Of a DNA stretch of 64,000 bases, positions 9,040-17,097 are shown piece by piece; positions within the stretch are counted from its first letter, which is position 1, and every line of letters begins with the position of its first letter. The stretch covers positions 13,058 through 77,057 of the forward strand of contig DAIRSI010000020.1 in the NCBI GenBank assembly GCA_036804505.1. The letters run 5' to 3'. A program made the translations under genes and the position numbers. Under the pieces are notes generated by a model. It was not told the DNA's origin. It searched no databases and saw only the letters and a list, made by a program, of their open reading frames with translations. The DNA comes from Phocaeicola_A sp036804505 (lineage in GTDB: Bacteria; Bacteroidota; Bacteroidia; Bacteroidales; Bacteroidaceae).

Positions 9040-9787
9040 CTCTGCGGCGGAATTCCGCACATGTAACAGCCGTGGCAACAGCTACGTTCAGTGACTCGGA
9101 AGTCTTTTCTCCCTGAGGATAATTAGGAATATATAACCGCTGGTTCACGTATTGTTCCACATCGGCACTGATACCGTTTCCTTCATTGCCCATGACGATG
9201 AGTCCGGTATTCGACAACTCTTTGGAGTAGATATTTTCGCCGTCAAGAAAAGTACCGAAAATATTAATATTCTTAGATAAAGAATGGAATAAATCCATTA
9301 ACGGCATATAGCAAAGTTTTACACGTGCCACAGCCCCCATAGTAGCTTGAATAGTTTTAGGATTGTAGATATCGGCCGTAGCTGTGGAGCAAAAAATATG
9401 CTTTATTCCAAACCAATCAGCTATGCGGACAATGGTACCTAAATTACCCGGATCCTGAACATCATCCAGCACCAGACACAACTCTTTTTCGGGAATGCTC
9501 AAATCGATTTCATAATCAGGTTGCTCAAACACTGCAAGAACCTCTTGAGGCGCTTTCAGGAAACTGGCTTTTTGCAGTTCCTCCGAATTCACTTCCACGA
9601 CTTCCGTATCACGTCCGATGAGACGATTGTCGAGAAAATCACGAGTTGCTGCAAGAAACAAACACCGAAAAGAGGGCAGGAGTTCATCGACAAGTTTCGG
9701 ACCTTCGGCTACAAACACCCTTTCCTGATTCCTGTTCTTCTTCAAATCCAAAGAACGAATGTATTTGATTTTGTTCTTGCTCAGCAT
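9029..9787 (-). CDS. TrmH/SpoU-family RNA 2'-O-methyltransferase
   Basis: 252-residue SPOUT-class enzyme that methylates a ribose 2'-OH in tRNA or rRNA using SAM. An N-terminal substrate-binding domain (LSKNKIKYIRSLDLKKNRNQ, FVAEGPKLVDELL) precedes the trefoil-knot catalytic domain: LVLDDVQDPGNLGTIVRIADWFG (motif 1, about 101-123), GLIVMGNEGNGIS (motif 2, about 192-204) and LYIPNYPQGEKTSESLNVAVATAV (motif 3, about 215-238). The target nucleotide cannot be assigned. It is divergent from tamL, and a TAGCTTTG -7 element lies about 30 bases upstream of its start. Confidence 0.92.
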   Translation of the reverse strand: MLSKNKIKYIRSLDLKKNRNQERVFVAEGPKLVDELLPSFRCLFLAATRDFLDNRLIGRDTEVVEVNSEELQKASFLKAPQEVLAVFEQPDYEIDLSIPEKELCLVLDDVQDPGNLGTIVRIADWFGIKHIFCSTATADIYNPKTIQATMGAVARVKLCYMPLMDLFHSLSKNINIFGTFLDGENIYSKELSNTGLIVMGNEGNGISADVEQYVNQRLYIPNYPQGEKTSESLNVAVATAVTCAEFRRRAML

Positions 9788-9816
9788 ATTTTCTATTTTA
9801 TTGTCAAAATATGGAG

Positions 9817-9854
9817 CAAAGCTACCAATTTATTTTTATTTTTCCCTATCTTTG
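9817..9854. promoter_or_regulatory. Divergent promoters between trmH and tamL
   Basis: Minus-strand TAGCTTTG (9817-9824) serves trmH, and plus-strand TATCTTTG (9847-9854) serves the Omp85 gene that starts at 9885. Both match TAnnTTTG. No clear TTTG partners are visible, so the two promoters may compete in this 97-base gap. Confidence 0.55.
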
Positions 9855-9884
9855 TCAAGCTATTTTTGAATCGACTTCACAGAC

Positions 9885-12197
9885 ATGAGCATAAAGAAAA
9901 AAATCACACTGATAGGTGTTGTCATAGCGGTACTGAGTTCCTGTTCCGTTACTAAATTCGTTCCCGACGGACAATATTTGCTCAATGAAGTGAAAGTAAC
10001 ATCGGACGATAAGGATGCCAACGTGTCCGGAATCAACAGCTACATACAACAGATACCCAATGCACGCTGGTTCAGCAGTTTGCGTGTTCCTCTTCACACT
10101 TACAGCCTCTCTGGCAGAGATTCCACCCGATGGAATAACAAGTTCTTGAGAAAATTGGGAGAAGCTCCTGTCATCTTCAGTCAGATTTCGGCAGACAAGA
10201 GTTGCAACGATCTGACACAAGCCCTTCAAAACATGGGCTACATGGGTGCATACGTGGATTTGAAAAAGGAAACCAAAGGCAAAAAGCTGAACCTTACCTA
10301 CAAACTTCATCCCGGAAAACCTTATTACATAAAGAGTTATACAAAAGACATTCCGGACCCCGACATGGCCAGATTCCTTGAAAAATGGGAAAGCAAGCGT
10401 AAGCCCGAAGCCGGAAAAATCTTCAATGTGAACGAACTTAACCAGATACGGCAAGACATCAGTTCCTATCTGCTGGACATCGGCTACTACAAAATAAACA
10501 AAGAATTCATCACTTTCACAGCCGATACAGTGAGGAATACTCATCAGGTGGACCTCACCATGCATCTCAATCTCAATGCCAAGGAAGACAGCATAGGAGT
10601 GAACCACCAGTACCGCATTGACAAAGTACATGTGGTGACCGACTATAACAACCTGCAGTATGAAGATGTGACAGACCTGAGCAAGTACGATTCACTTACC
10701 TATCGTAAGATAAATTACTATTACAAACATCACAGACCCATTCGTACCAAGATAATTGCCGATAACAGCCACCTCATCCCGGGATCCCTTTATAAGGAAA
10801 CCGACGTGCAGAACACATACAATGATTTGGGAAGACTGCATGCCATCAAGTACACCAACATAAGATTCAATGAAAAGCAGGTAGCCGACAGCAGCAAGGT
10901 GGATTGCTATATCACAGTGACACCAGCAAAGCCGCAATCATTCTCGGCTGAAATTGAAGGCACAAACACGGCCGGAGACCTTGGAGCAGCAGCCACCGTA
11001 GGCTATCAGCACAAAAATATTTTCAAGGGATCGGAACTCTTCACCTTCAAGGTGCGCGGTGCATACGAAGCCATCACGGGTTTGGAAGGCTACAGCAACA
11101 GCGACTATAAGGAATGGGGTGCTGAATCAAGCATCAACTTCCCCCGGTTCATGTTTCCGTTCCTCAAATCATCCTTCCGTAACAATGTGAAAGCAACTTC
11201 AGAAGTCCGCCTGCAACTCAATTCGCAGATACGTCCGGAATTCTCACGCGTGGTTGCATCGGCAGGATGGAGTTACAAATGGAACAAAAAACAACAGAAA
11301 TCGCAACATAAAATAGATGTAATCGACATCAATTATGTATACATGCCCCGCATATCACAGAAATTCAAGGAAGAATATCTGGATACGGTAACCAAACAAA
11401 ATGCCATCCTCAAGTATAATTACGAAAACCTGCTCATCATGCGTATGGGCTATTCCTATACATTCAACTCCTTGGGAGGAAGTACGATGGGAGTAAACAA
11501 CAACGCCTATTCCGTTCGTCTTAACGTGGAAAGCGGTGGAAACCTCCTTTATGGAATCTCCAAACTATTGAAAGGACAAACCGATACGGAAGGTAGATAC
11601 ACGGTTGCCAATATAGCATACGCACAATACGTGAAAGGTGATTTCGACTATGCAAAAAGTTTTGTGATTGACAGAAGAAACTCCATAGTAGGTCATTTCG
11701 GACTCGGAATTGCCTATCCATACGGAAACTCCAACATCCTCCCATTCGAGAAAAGATACTTCAGTGGCGGAGCCAACAGCGTGCGCGGATGGAGTGTCCG
11801 CACTCTCGGACCGGGTTCATACGCAGGAAAGAACTCCAGTATCGACTTTATCAACCAAAGCGGTGACATGAAACTCGACATGAATCTGGAATACCGCTCA
11901 CACATGTTCTGGAAACTGGAAGGAGCTCTCTTTGTGGATGCCGGAAATATATGGACCCTGCGTAACTATACCGACCAGCCCGGCGGACAATTCCGACTGG
12001 ACAAATTCTACAAACAGATTGCCATGGCATACGGAGTAGGGCTCCGCTTCAACTTCGACTATTTCATTCTCCGTTTCGACGGCGGCATGAAGGCTATCAA
12101 TCCGGAGTTCGAAAGCGGGAAAAACCGTTATCCACTTCTACACCCTGATTTCGGACGCGACTTTGCTTTCCACTTTGCCGTGGGCTATCCATTCTAA
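9885..12197 (+). CDS. Lipid-anchored BamA/TamA-family outer-membrane protein (TamL-like)
   Basis: 770-residue Omp85 protein with a lipoprotein signal (MSIKKKITLIGVVIAVLSSC, Cys20 in an LSSC lipobox) followed by SVTKFVPDGQYLLNEVKV, the usual opening of Bacteroidota TamL. Several POTRA-like modules span roughly 25-320. The C-terminal half is a beta-barrel with the Omp85 hallmark RYFSGGANSVRGWSVRTLGPGSY (about 624-646), ending in the aromatic residue VGYPF. TamL-type proteins act in the outer membrane, probably in protein or lipid transfer together with TamB. The neighbours here are trmH and a metallo-hydrolase; no tamB follows. Confidence 0.88.
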   Translation: MSIKKKITLIGVVIAVLSSCSVTKFVPDGQYLLNEVKVTSDDKDANVSGINSYIQQIPNARWFSSLRVPLHTYSLSGRDSTRWNNKFLRKLGEAPVIFSQISADKSCNDLTQALQNMGYMGAYVDLKKETKGKKLNLTYKLHPGKPYYIKSYTKDIPDPDMARFLEKWESKRKPEAGKIFNVNELNQIRQDISSYLLDIGYYKINKEFITFTADTVRNTHQVDLTMHLNLNAKEDSIGVNHQYRIDKVHVVTDYNNLQYEDVTDLSKYDSLTYRKINYYYKHHRPIRTKIIADNSHLIPGSLYKETDVQNTYNDLGRLHAIKYTNIRFNEKQVADSSKVDCYITVTPAKPQSFSAEIEGTNTAGDLGAAATVGYQHKNIFKGSELFTFKVRGAYEAITGLEGYSNSDYKEWGAESSINFPRFMFPFLKSSFRNNVKATSEVRLQLNSQIRPEFSRVVASAGWSYKWNKKQQKSQHKIDVIDINYVYMPRISQKFKEEYLDTVTKQNAILKYNYENLLIMRMGYSYTFNSLGGSTMGVNNNAYSVRLNVESGGNLLYGISKLLKGQTDTEGRYTVANIAYAQYVKGDFDYAKSFVIDRRNSIVGHFGLGIAYPYGNSNILPFEKRYFSGGANSVRGWSVRTLGPGSYAGKNSSIDFINQSGDMKLDMNLEYRSHMFWKLEGALFVDAGNIWTLRNYTDQPGGQFRLDKFYKQIAMAYGVGLRFNFDYFILRFDGGMKAINPEFESGKNRYPLLHPDFGRDFAFHFAVGYPF

Positions 12198-12248
12198 ATA
12201 ATGGCATAAAAAAATTCATGAACAGAGCCAACTTAAACGGCTTTTTAT

Positions 12249-12256
12249 TACCTTTG
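12249..12256 (+). promoter_or_regulatory. Promoter -7 element that fixes the start of the metallo-hydrolase
   Basis: TACCTTTG matches TAnnTTTG. Transcription would begin near 12262, after an in-frame ATG at 12218 and before the ATG at 12275, so the latter should be the true start. Confidence 0.6.
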
Positions 12257-12274
12257 CGAAAAATATTTAAACAG

Positions 12275-13075
12275 ATGTTGAAATTTCTATGCTTGGGAAG
12301 TGGCAGCAGTGGAAATTGCTATTACCTGAGCTATAATAATAATGCCATTCTCATTGATGCGGGGATAGGCATCCGTTCTATCAAAAAGTCATTGAAAGAC
12401 AAAGGTTTGCCTTTCGATGCAATTCGAGCTGTGTTTGTCACTCATGACCATGCCGACCATATCAAGTGCGTAGGTGTTTTAGGAGAAAAATACAATATTC
12501 CCATCTATTCCACAGAAATGGTGCATCAAGGCATTCGCAAGAGCTACTGCGTAACGGAAAAACTCACTGCCAACCACATCAAGCTGATTGAAAAGGAAAA
12601 CACCTTTTCTTTTCTTGACTTCACCATCACAGCCTTCGAGGTACCTCATGACGGAACAGACAATGTGGGTTATTGCATACAATGTGACGGCAAAACATTC
12701 TGTTTCCTTACAGACCTTGGACATATCACTCCGACAGCTGAGAATTACATCGAAAAAGCCAACTACCTGATTCTGGAAGCCAACTATGAGGACGAGATGC
12801 TTAAAAACGGGCCCTATCCGCAATATCTGAAAGATCGCATTGCCAGTCCTAACGGTCACATGAGTAACCACGACACTGCCCATTTTCTGGCAGAACATCT
12901 GCAAGAACACCTGAAGCATGTTTGGTTGTGCCATCTGAGCAAAGACAACAACCATCCTGAACTTGCTTTCAAGGCGGTAGAAATGGAAATGAGAAATCAC
13001 GGCATCATTGTTGGTAAAGATTTACTAGTCACGCCGTTAAAGCGAACAACCCCAAGCGACCTATACGAACTATAA
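12275..13075 (+). CDS. MBL-fold metallo-hydrolase, YycJ/WalJ type
   Basis: 266-residue cytoplasmic beta-lactamase-fold protein. It opens with MLKFLCLGSGSSGNC, the standard start of the YycJ/WalJ group, and carries the metal motif THDHADH (His57, His59, Asp61, His62). Later conserved parts include FLTDLGHIT (about 147-155), LILEANYED and WLCHLSKDNNHP near the C-terminus. Relatives are 5'-exonuclease-like proteins with suggested roles in DNA repair or replication; that role is inferred. An upstream in-frame ATG at 12218 is rejected because the promoter lies between the two candidates. Confidence 0.88.
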   Translation: MLKFLCLGSGSSGNCYYLSYNNNAILIDAGIGIRSIKKSLKDKGLPFDAIRAVFVTHDHADHIKCVGVLGEKYNIPIYSTEMVHQGIRKSYCVTEKLTANHIKLIEKENTFSFLDFTITAFEVPHDGTDNVGYCIQCDGKTFCFLTDLGHITPTAENYIEKANYLILEANYEDEMLKNGPYPQYLKDRIASPNGHMSNHDTAHFLAEHLQEHLKHVWLCHLSKDNNHPELAFKAVEMEMRNHGIIVGKDLLVTPLKRTTPSDLYEL

Positions 13076-13173
13076 ATCTTTTGACACAAAAAATAGAAAA
13101 AAAGGTTCAAAAGATTTGGCTAAAAGAAACAAAATGCATACCTTTGCATCGCTTTTGAAAAAGAGATAAAGTC

Positions 13174-13246
13174 GCGCTCTTAGCTCAGTTGGTAGAGCAA
13201 TTGACTCTTAATCAATGGGTCCAGGGTTCGAGTCCCTGAGGGCGTA
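13174..13246 (+). tRNA. tRNA-Lys (anticodon CTT)
   Basis: 73 bases folding into a full cloverleaf: acceptor GCGCTCT/AGGGCGT (with G-T and T-G wobbles), D arm with GCTCAGTTGGTAGAGC, anticodon stem ATTGA/TCAAT with loop CTCTTAA (anticodon CTT, reading AAG), and T arm CAGGG/CCCTG with loop TTCGAGT. Discriminator A at 13246. The 3' CCA is not encoded. Confidence 0.97.
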
Positions 13247-13249
13247 CAG

Positions 13250-13277
13250 AAGGCTACCTAAATGGTAGCCTTTTTTT
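13250..13277 (+). terminator. Intrinsic terminator after tRNA-Lys
   Basis: Stem AGGCTACC/GGTAGCCT with a 5-base loop, followed by seven T. It lies 4 bases after the tRNA. Confidence 0.9.
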
Positions 13278-13493
13278 ATGCTGTATATACAAACCGCAAA
13301 ACGATTTGTATGATTTTTGAAAAACAAAATGTATTTATTTTGAATATATTAATAAAATCAAAATGTGATAATTGTTTTTTTAGTCATTTTTGTAATGACC
13401 TTAATAAAGGTGACTATATGTTGTAAACATAGTTTAATTGGTATTCAAATAAAGATTAAATAGTATAAAAAATATATATAAGTGAAAAAATTG

Positions 13494-13501
13494 TATATTT
13501 G
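13494..13501 (+). promoter_or_regulatory. Promoter -7 element for the AT-rich membrane-protein gene
   Basis: TATATTTG matches TAnnTTTG. It is downstream of the in-frame GTG at 13482 and upstream of the ATG at 13518, which supports the later start. The 200 bases between the tRNA terminator and this element are very AT-rich; I see no gene there, only a weak inverted repeat (TAGTCA ... TGACTA) around 13380-13420. Confidence 0.5.
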
Positions 13502-13517
13502 TCGTAATTATAATTTT

Positions 13518-14084
13518 ATGGATATGTTTACAATAGAATTTGAAAAGCCGATAAAGGTTGCTATAGAACAAGATTCTTTCATGCAATGGATAACAAGTCC
13601 AAATACAATTTTAGCTTTATTAGCAATATTAATTAGTATTATCACATTGATTATTTCAATTAAGTATACTAGTAAAACTATCAAAATTGCAGAAAGGCAT
13701 AATAAACTATCAGTTGAACCACTATTGAATTTTAATATTAATTCAAGTGAAAAAAACAGCATGTCGATAATTTTAGGAAATTATGGATTAGGGTCAGCAA
13801 AAATAAAATCGATGCTCATAATATGTAATGGCAGTCATTTTAAAAATTTAGAATCATTTTATGATGGAATACTTAAGAATATGAATATTAAAGTGGAAAA
13901 AATTATGCTAATTGGTGAACTTGAAGTAATTTCTTCTAATGTAAATATGGAATTATTTAATTTCAAATATGATTCTTTTTACAGGGAAAAAATAATTTCA
14001 ATATTAAAAAATACCAATATAAAAATTTCATATCTTACAATGTATGATGAAACAAGAGAAATAAATTGTAGAATATGGGTATGA
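13518..14084 (+). CDS. Hypothetical single-pass membrane protein, AT-rich
   Basis: 188 residues from the ATG at 13518 (a GTG at 13482 would add 12). A short N-terminal segment is followed by one strong transmembrane helix (about 31-49, NTILALLAILISIITLIIS), then a basic juxtamembrane stretch (IKYTSKTIKIAERHNK) and a beta-rich C-terminal domain in which ILGNYGLGSAKIKSM resembles the conserved edge of small membrane-anchored beta-sandwich proteins. No family was recognised. Codon use is strongly A/T-biased compared with the flanking core genes, a sign of recent transfer. The HExxH gene starts 31 bases downstream and is probably cotranscribed. Confidence 0.65.
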   Translation: MDMFTIEFEKPIKVAIEQDSFMQWITSPNTILALLAILISIITLIISIKYTSKTIKIAERHNKLSVEPLLNFNINSSEKNSMSIILGNYGLGSAKIKSMLIICNGSHFKNLESFYDGILKNMNIKVEKIMLIGELEVISSNVNMELFNFKYDSFYREKIISILKNTNIKISYLTMYDETREINCRIWV

Positions 14085-14114
14085 TCGATTTGTTCCGCAT
14101 TTTTTAAAGCACCT

Positions 14115-14828
14115 ATGAGATCTCCTAATATGTTTTTCAATGATTCGGGTTTCGGAAATTTCGAATCATCAATCATTTACAAACTTTTAAAATCGGTTGA
14201 TATTAATTTTTCAAACTGCCTAAATACTGTTCCATTCAGTACCTGTGACTGCTATATCATACATACAGATACAAATCCTATGTGTTGTGATATGAATAAC
14301 TCTCACAAAATACTTCTTTCCGCCAAAGATAATTATTGGTGCCAGTGGATATACCAATTTTCTCATGAATATTGTCATCATCTGATTAACGGACGTTTAA
14401 ATGGTAATATAACGGGATTGAAATGGTTTGAAGAAATGATCTGTGAATTATCGTCTATGTATAATCTTTATCTTGTTTACAAATCTTATTTCCATAGCAA
14501 CGAACCAATCGAGAACCGTTATGCCCATTCTGTCCAGGATTATCTACATGACCTACTGAAAAATTGTCACACATACTACCGGGGATATATACAGGATTCG
14601 AGTATTTTTCTGAATCAGCCCGTATACCACAGAGATTGCTACAACGTAATTGCTGGGGCAATGCTTCATTTGTTTGTTGAATATCCGTCTTTATGGAATG
14701 TGATTTTATATCTTGGAGATACATGTCAATGGAATTCTCTCCATGAATTTTTTGATTATCTTTATTCGAAGATGAGCTACAATTTTTCTAAGCCTTTGAA
14801 AAAATTGAATGAATTACTCCTTTCATGA
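14115..14828 (+). CDS. Putative HExxH zinc metallopeptidase, unknown family
   Basis: 237 residues, no signal peptide or membrane helix. The key feature is QFSHEYCHHLING with an HExxH zinc/catalytic motif at 84-88, followed 18 residues later by WFEEMICELSS (Glu106, Glu107, Glu111), a plausible third ligand as in gluzincin-type peptidases. The rest is rich in Cys, Tyr and His (for example SVQDYLHDLLKNCHTYYRGY). Peptidase activity is inferred from the motif alone; I cannot name a family. It follows the AT-rich membrane-protein gene by 31 bases and ends one base before a convergent zinc-ribbon gene. Base composition is unlike the core genes around it. Confidence 0.65.
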   Translation: MRSPNMFFNDSGFGNFESSIIYKLLKSVDINFSNCLNTVPFSTCDCYIIHTDTNPMCCDMNNSHKILLSAKDNYWCQWIYQFSHEYCHHLINGRLNGNITGLKWFEEMICELSSMYNLYLVYKSYFHSNEPIENRYAHSVQDYLHDLLKNCHTYYRGYIQDSSIFLNQPVYHRDCYNVIAGAMLHLFVEYPSLWNVILYLGDTCQWNSLHEFFDYLYSKMSYNFSKPLKKLNELLLS

Positions 14829-15002
14829 CTAAGAATAACAAGAGCCGAACAGCGATATCAGACCGGCATCATCGTTTGGTTCAGACTCATCTTCATTTTT
14901 TTTGTCTTCTATCAGCCAACGACCGCAATGCTTGCATTTCATGGCTTTCTCTAAAATCTTTTTTCCGCAATACGGACAAAGCTTTGTTTCATTGTCGCTC
15001 AT
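14829..15002 (-). CDS. Small zinc-ribbon protein, 57 aa
   Basis: A short frame, ATG at 15002-15000 and TAG at 14831-14829. The protein begins MSDNETKLCPYCGKKILEK and continues AMKCKHCGRWL, so it has two CxxC knuckles (Cys9/Cys12 and Cys23/Cys26), the pattern of small zinc-ribbon domains. An acidic tail follows (EDKKNEDESEPNDD), then a short hydrophobic end. It could be a nucleic-acid or protein-binding adapter, but function is unknown. It is convergent with the HExxH gene with no gap. Confidence 0.7.
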   Translation of the reverse strand: MSDNETKLCPYCGKKILEKAMKCKHCGRWLIEDKKNEDESEPNDDAGLISLFGSCYS

Positions 15003-15170
15003 AATAATAATTTTTAGGTTCTTAATTATTTATCTCTCCGGTTATCATCGGTATATTACAAATATATATGATCTTTTGAAATCGAACAAATTATAAAAAA
15101 AATTTCTTTGATATGGTTAAAGAAAAGTATGCTTAGCTTATTTCAAAAAGAAACATACTTACGTTTTAAA

Positions 15171-15368
15171 AACGTAACCAGCGAAGGAGGGACCACTGGT
15201 TATATTTTTTTCCCGGCTGGTTACATTATTTTTCTCGGCTGGTTGCGTTTATTCCGAAGCAAGCGAAGTGGGATACGAAGTTAACTTTTGGAATTACCGA
15301 AGTTGGCTATCGTACTTGCCGTAATTAACTATGTTAATTGCCGTAGTTAGCCAGTGCAACTGACCCCT
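15171..15368. repeat. 22-bp periodic intergenic repeat, compound array
   Basis: The 480-base gap 15003-15481 holds no gene but a series of degenerate units in a 22-base register. The first half has GTAACCAGC (15174-15182) followed by three CTGGTTAY/GGCTGGTTRC copies starting at 15193, 15215 and 15237, each with a T-rich tail; the opening unit is the inverse of the later ones. The second half has units at about 15281, 15303, 15325 and 15347 sharing TTARCT ... CCGTAG, with the perfect inverted repeat AATTAAC/GTTAATT at 15323-15339. A shorter relative is at 42814-42870. No identical spaced repeats are present, so it is not CRISPR. Confidence 0.7.
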
Positions 15369-15481
15369 TGCCGGAATAGACCTCAAATCCGAGTAGGAAA
15401 GGCAATCAATCCGTAGCGAATATAGTATCCATCTTATAGGAAAAATATATGTATTTTCAGACGAAATCCGGATGGCAACGC

Positions 15482-16231
15482 TCAGTCTTTTTCCTCGATA
15501 CCTTTACCAAAAAGCGCAAAATCGCCTTTCACGGGATCATCTGGAAAAACCTTCGCCATGGCTGCCGTAATCTCAAGAGCCATTTTCAAATCATTGGATT
15601 TTCGTAGGGTAATGCCCAGTTCACGAGCCATTGCACCTACATGGGTATCCAAAGGAATAATGAGTTCTCGTGGATTGCACTGCTTCCATAACCCAAAATC
15701 TACAGGACTGCCATCACGAACCATCCAACGCAGGAACATATCGAGTCTCTTGCAGGTGGAATTCTCACTGCCGAAATGACTGCATCCCTTGAAATACCGG
15801 CAAAGAGAAACTACCAATGGACTTTGACCGTTTCGCAATGGAGTATTTCCACGCATGTCAAGGACCATGGCTTCCATGTCAGAATAATGTGTATAAAGCG
15901 AGTGAAGCAACGAGCACATCCGGTGGAAATCGCTCCATTTGAGCCAACGATACAGAGTCGCCGAGTTATGTTCATACTGTTGCCATTCATCGCCTTGAAT
16001 GTACAAGTACGGACTTCCCGCATCAGAAAACAAAGAATCTATTTGTTCGCAGACACAAAGAATTTGCTTCCTGTTGCCGAAAGAGAGCCAAGACGTGATG
16101 AATCCACTGATTTCTATATCACGCTTTGACTGCCAGCGGTGAGGAAAAGAAATTGGGTCGGACAGTATAAACGAATCCGTTTCATACCGTTCGGCCCAAT
16201 CCATAATCTGTCTTTTCAGTTCTGCTTTCAT
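15482..16231 (-). CDS. TIGR02757 (DUF2400) family protein
   Basis: 249-residue cytoplasmic protein of a family widespread in Bacteroidetes and Helicobacter. Visible features are an N-terminal YETDSFILSDPISFPHRWQSKRDIEISGFITSWLSFGNRKQIL segment and a C-terminal CNPRELIIPLDTHVGAMARELGI, with the DTH motif reminiscent of helix-hairpin-helix DNA glycosylase folds. Role unknown; a DNA-repair relation is only suggested by fold. Its start lies 7 bases after the stop of the upstream gene at 16239-16937, so both are probably on one transcript. Confidence 0.82.
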   Translation of the reverse strand: MKAELKRQIMDWAERYETDSFILSDPISFPHRWQSKRDIEISGFITSWLSFGNRKQILCVCEQIDSLFSDAGSPYLYIQGDEWQQYEHNSATLYRWLKWSDFHRMCSLLHSLYTHYSDMEAMVLDMRGNTPLRNGQSPLVVSLCRYFKGCSHFGSENSTCKRLDMFLRWMVRDGSPVDFGLWKQCNPRELIIPLDTHVGAMARELGITLRKSNDLKMALEITAAMAKVFPDDPVKGDFALFGKGIEEKD

Positions 16232-16238
16232 CCCGGAA

Positions 16239-16937
16239 TCAGAAATCTACACCGATATTGGCAAAGAAACATCCGGTATGTGACGAATCGAAATAATCGT
16301 GACAAATATTGGCCAAACCAATATCATAACCTAAATCAAAGTAAATATTCTGAATGGACAGTCCGCATCCCAAACGGATACCTCCATCAAAGCGGCGGAA
16401 ACGATCATCCGAAAAAGAATCTTCGACTTCACGATCTCCGAAATTCTTGATTTTTCCACCTACACCGCAAGCCAGAAATCCGCCGAAGAACGGCTGGAGT
16501 GACAATTGGTTGTCGAAATAATACTTATACTTCACGACGATAGGAACCTCAAGATAATTCAAGTCATAAGTGAACTTCTTGGAACCCACATATCCTTTAC
16601 CTCCTTTTTCCGTATAGAACAAGCCACCCTCCAAAAAGACTGGAGCATTATAGGCTACCTGAGTCCCGGCTACAAATCCGACATTGAGGCCTGTACTGGA
16701 ACTGCTTCCATTGAGATACTGATCGTCCGAATTGACTGTTGACGAAGTAACACCCAGACGAAGACCATAATACGTATTGTTGTCATTGTACCAGGAACGT
16801 CCTCGGTTATTGGTATATCGGGAACGATAATTACTTCGTGAGGATCGATTGCCGTATCTGTTATACTGTGCAAGAGCCGGCAATGCAAGGAATAATCCTA
16901 AAAACATGAATATACAAATCTTTTTCATAACCTTCAT
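16239..16937 (-). CDS. PorT-like outer-membrane beta-barrel protein
   Basis: 232 residues with a signal peptide (MKVMKKICIFMFLGLFLALPALAQ, cleavage after ALA) and a serine/arginine/tyrosine-rich linker (NRYGNRSSRSNYRSRYTNNRG). The rest looks like an eight-stranded barrel: alternating strands such as YGLRLGVTSS, GLNVGFVAGTQVAY, VFLEGGLFYTEKGG, ending in CFFANIGVDF with the terminal aromatic residue that outer-membrane proteins use. A start three codons downstream (MKKICIF) is equally plausible. Function unknown. Confidence 0.8.
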   Translation of the reverse strand: MKVMKKICIFMFLGLFLALPALAQYNRYGNRSSRSNYRSRYTNNRGRSWYNDNNTYYGLRLGVTSSTVNSDDQYLNGSSSSTGLNVGFVAGTQVAYNAPVFLEGGLFYTEKGGKGYVGSKKFTYDLNYLEVPIVVKYKYYFDNQLSLQPFFGGFLACGVGGKIKNFGDREVEDSFSDDRFRRFDGGIRLGCGLSIQNIYFDLGYDIGLANICHDYFDSSHTGCFFANIGVDF

Positions 16938-17045
16938 TTTTTATAAAACGTTGACTAATGTTGTCACAAAGTAAAGCAAAAAATAATTATATATCAGTAA
17001 AATTCACGCTTTTTATCTATCTGTATTTAATTTTATATTAAAAAC

Positions 17046-17075
17046 AATGGCCGGCTCCGTCAGGAGTCAGCCATT
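17046..17075 (-). terminator. Terminator downstream of uxaC
   Basis: Imperfect 13-base stem AATGGCCGGCTCC/GGAGTCAGCCATT with a 4-base loop. On the minus strand it is followed by GTTTTTAATA. Confidence 0.8.
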
Positions 17076-17097
17076 ATCTATTCACTATATAAATCGA

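Noticed and set aside
9855..10631. Minus-strand open frame opposite the 5' part of tamL
   Set aside because: No domain and overlaps a solid gene; the real minus gene (trmH) begins at 9787.
12218..12274. Upstream start for the metallo-hydrolase, adding 19 residues
   Set aside because: The promoter -7 element TACCTTTG lies inside this stretch and the family starts at MLKFLCLGSGSSGNC.
14902..15096. Plus-strand small gene opposite the zinc-ribbon protein
   Set aside because: The minus strand carries paired CxxC knuckles with sensible composition, whereas the plus-strand frame is hydrophobic low-information sequence.
15171..15368. CRISPR array
   Set aside because: Units follow each other directly without spacers, are degenerate, and there are no cas genes in the window.
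13174..15480. Integrative element with att sites at tRNA-Lys
   Set aside because: No second copy of the tRNA 3' end (GGTTCGAGTCCCTGAGGGCG) and no integrase gene were found nearby. The AT-rich patch may be old or tiny; an att-bounded element is not supported.
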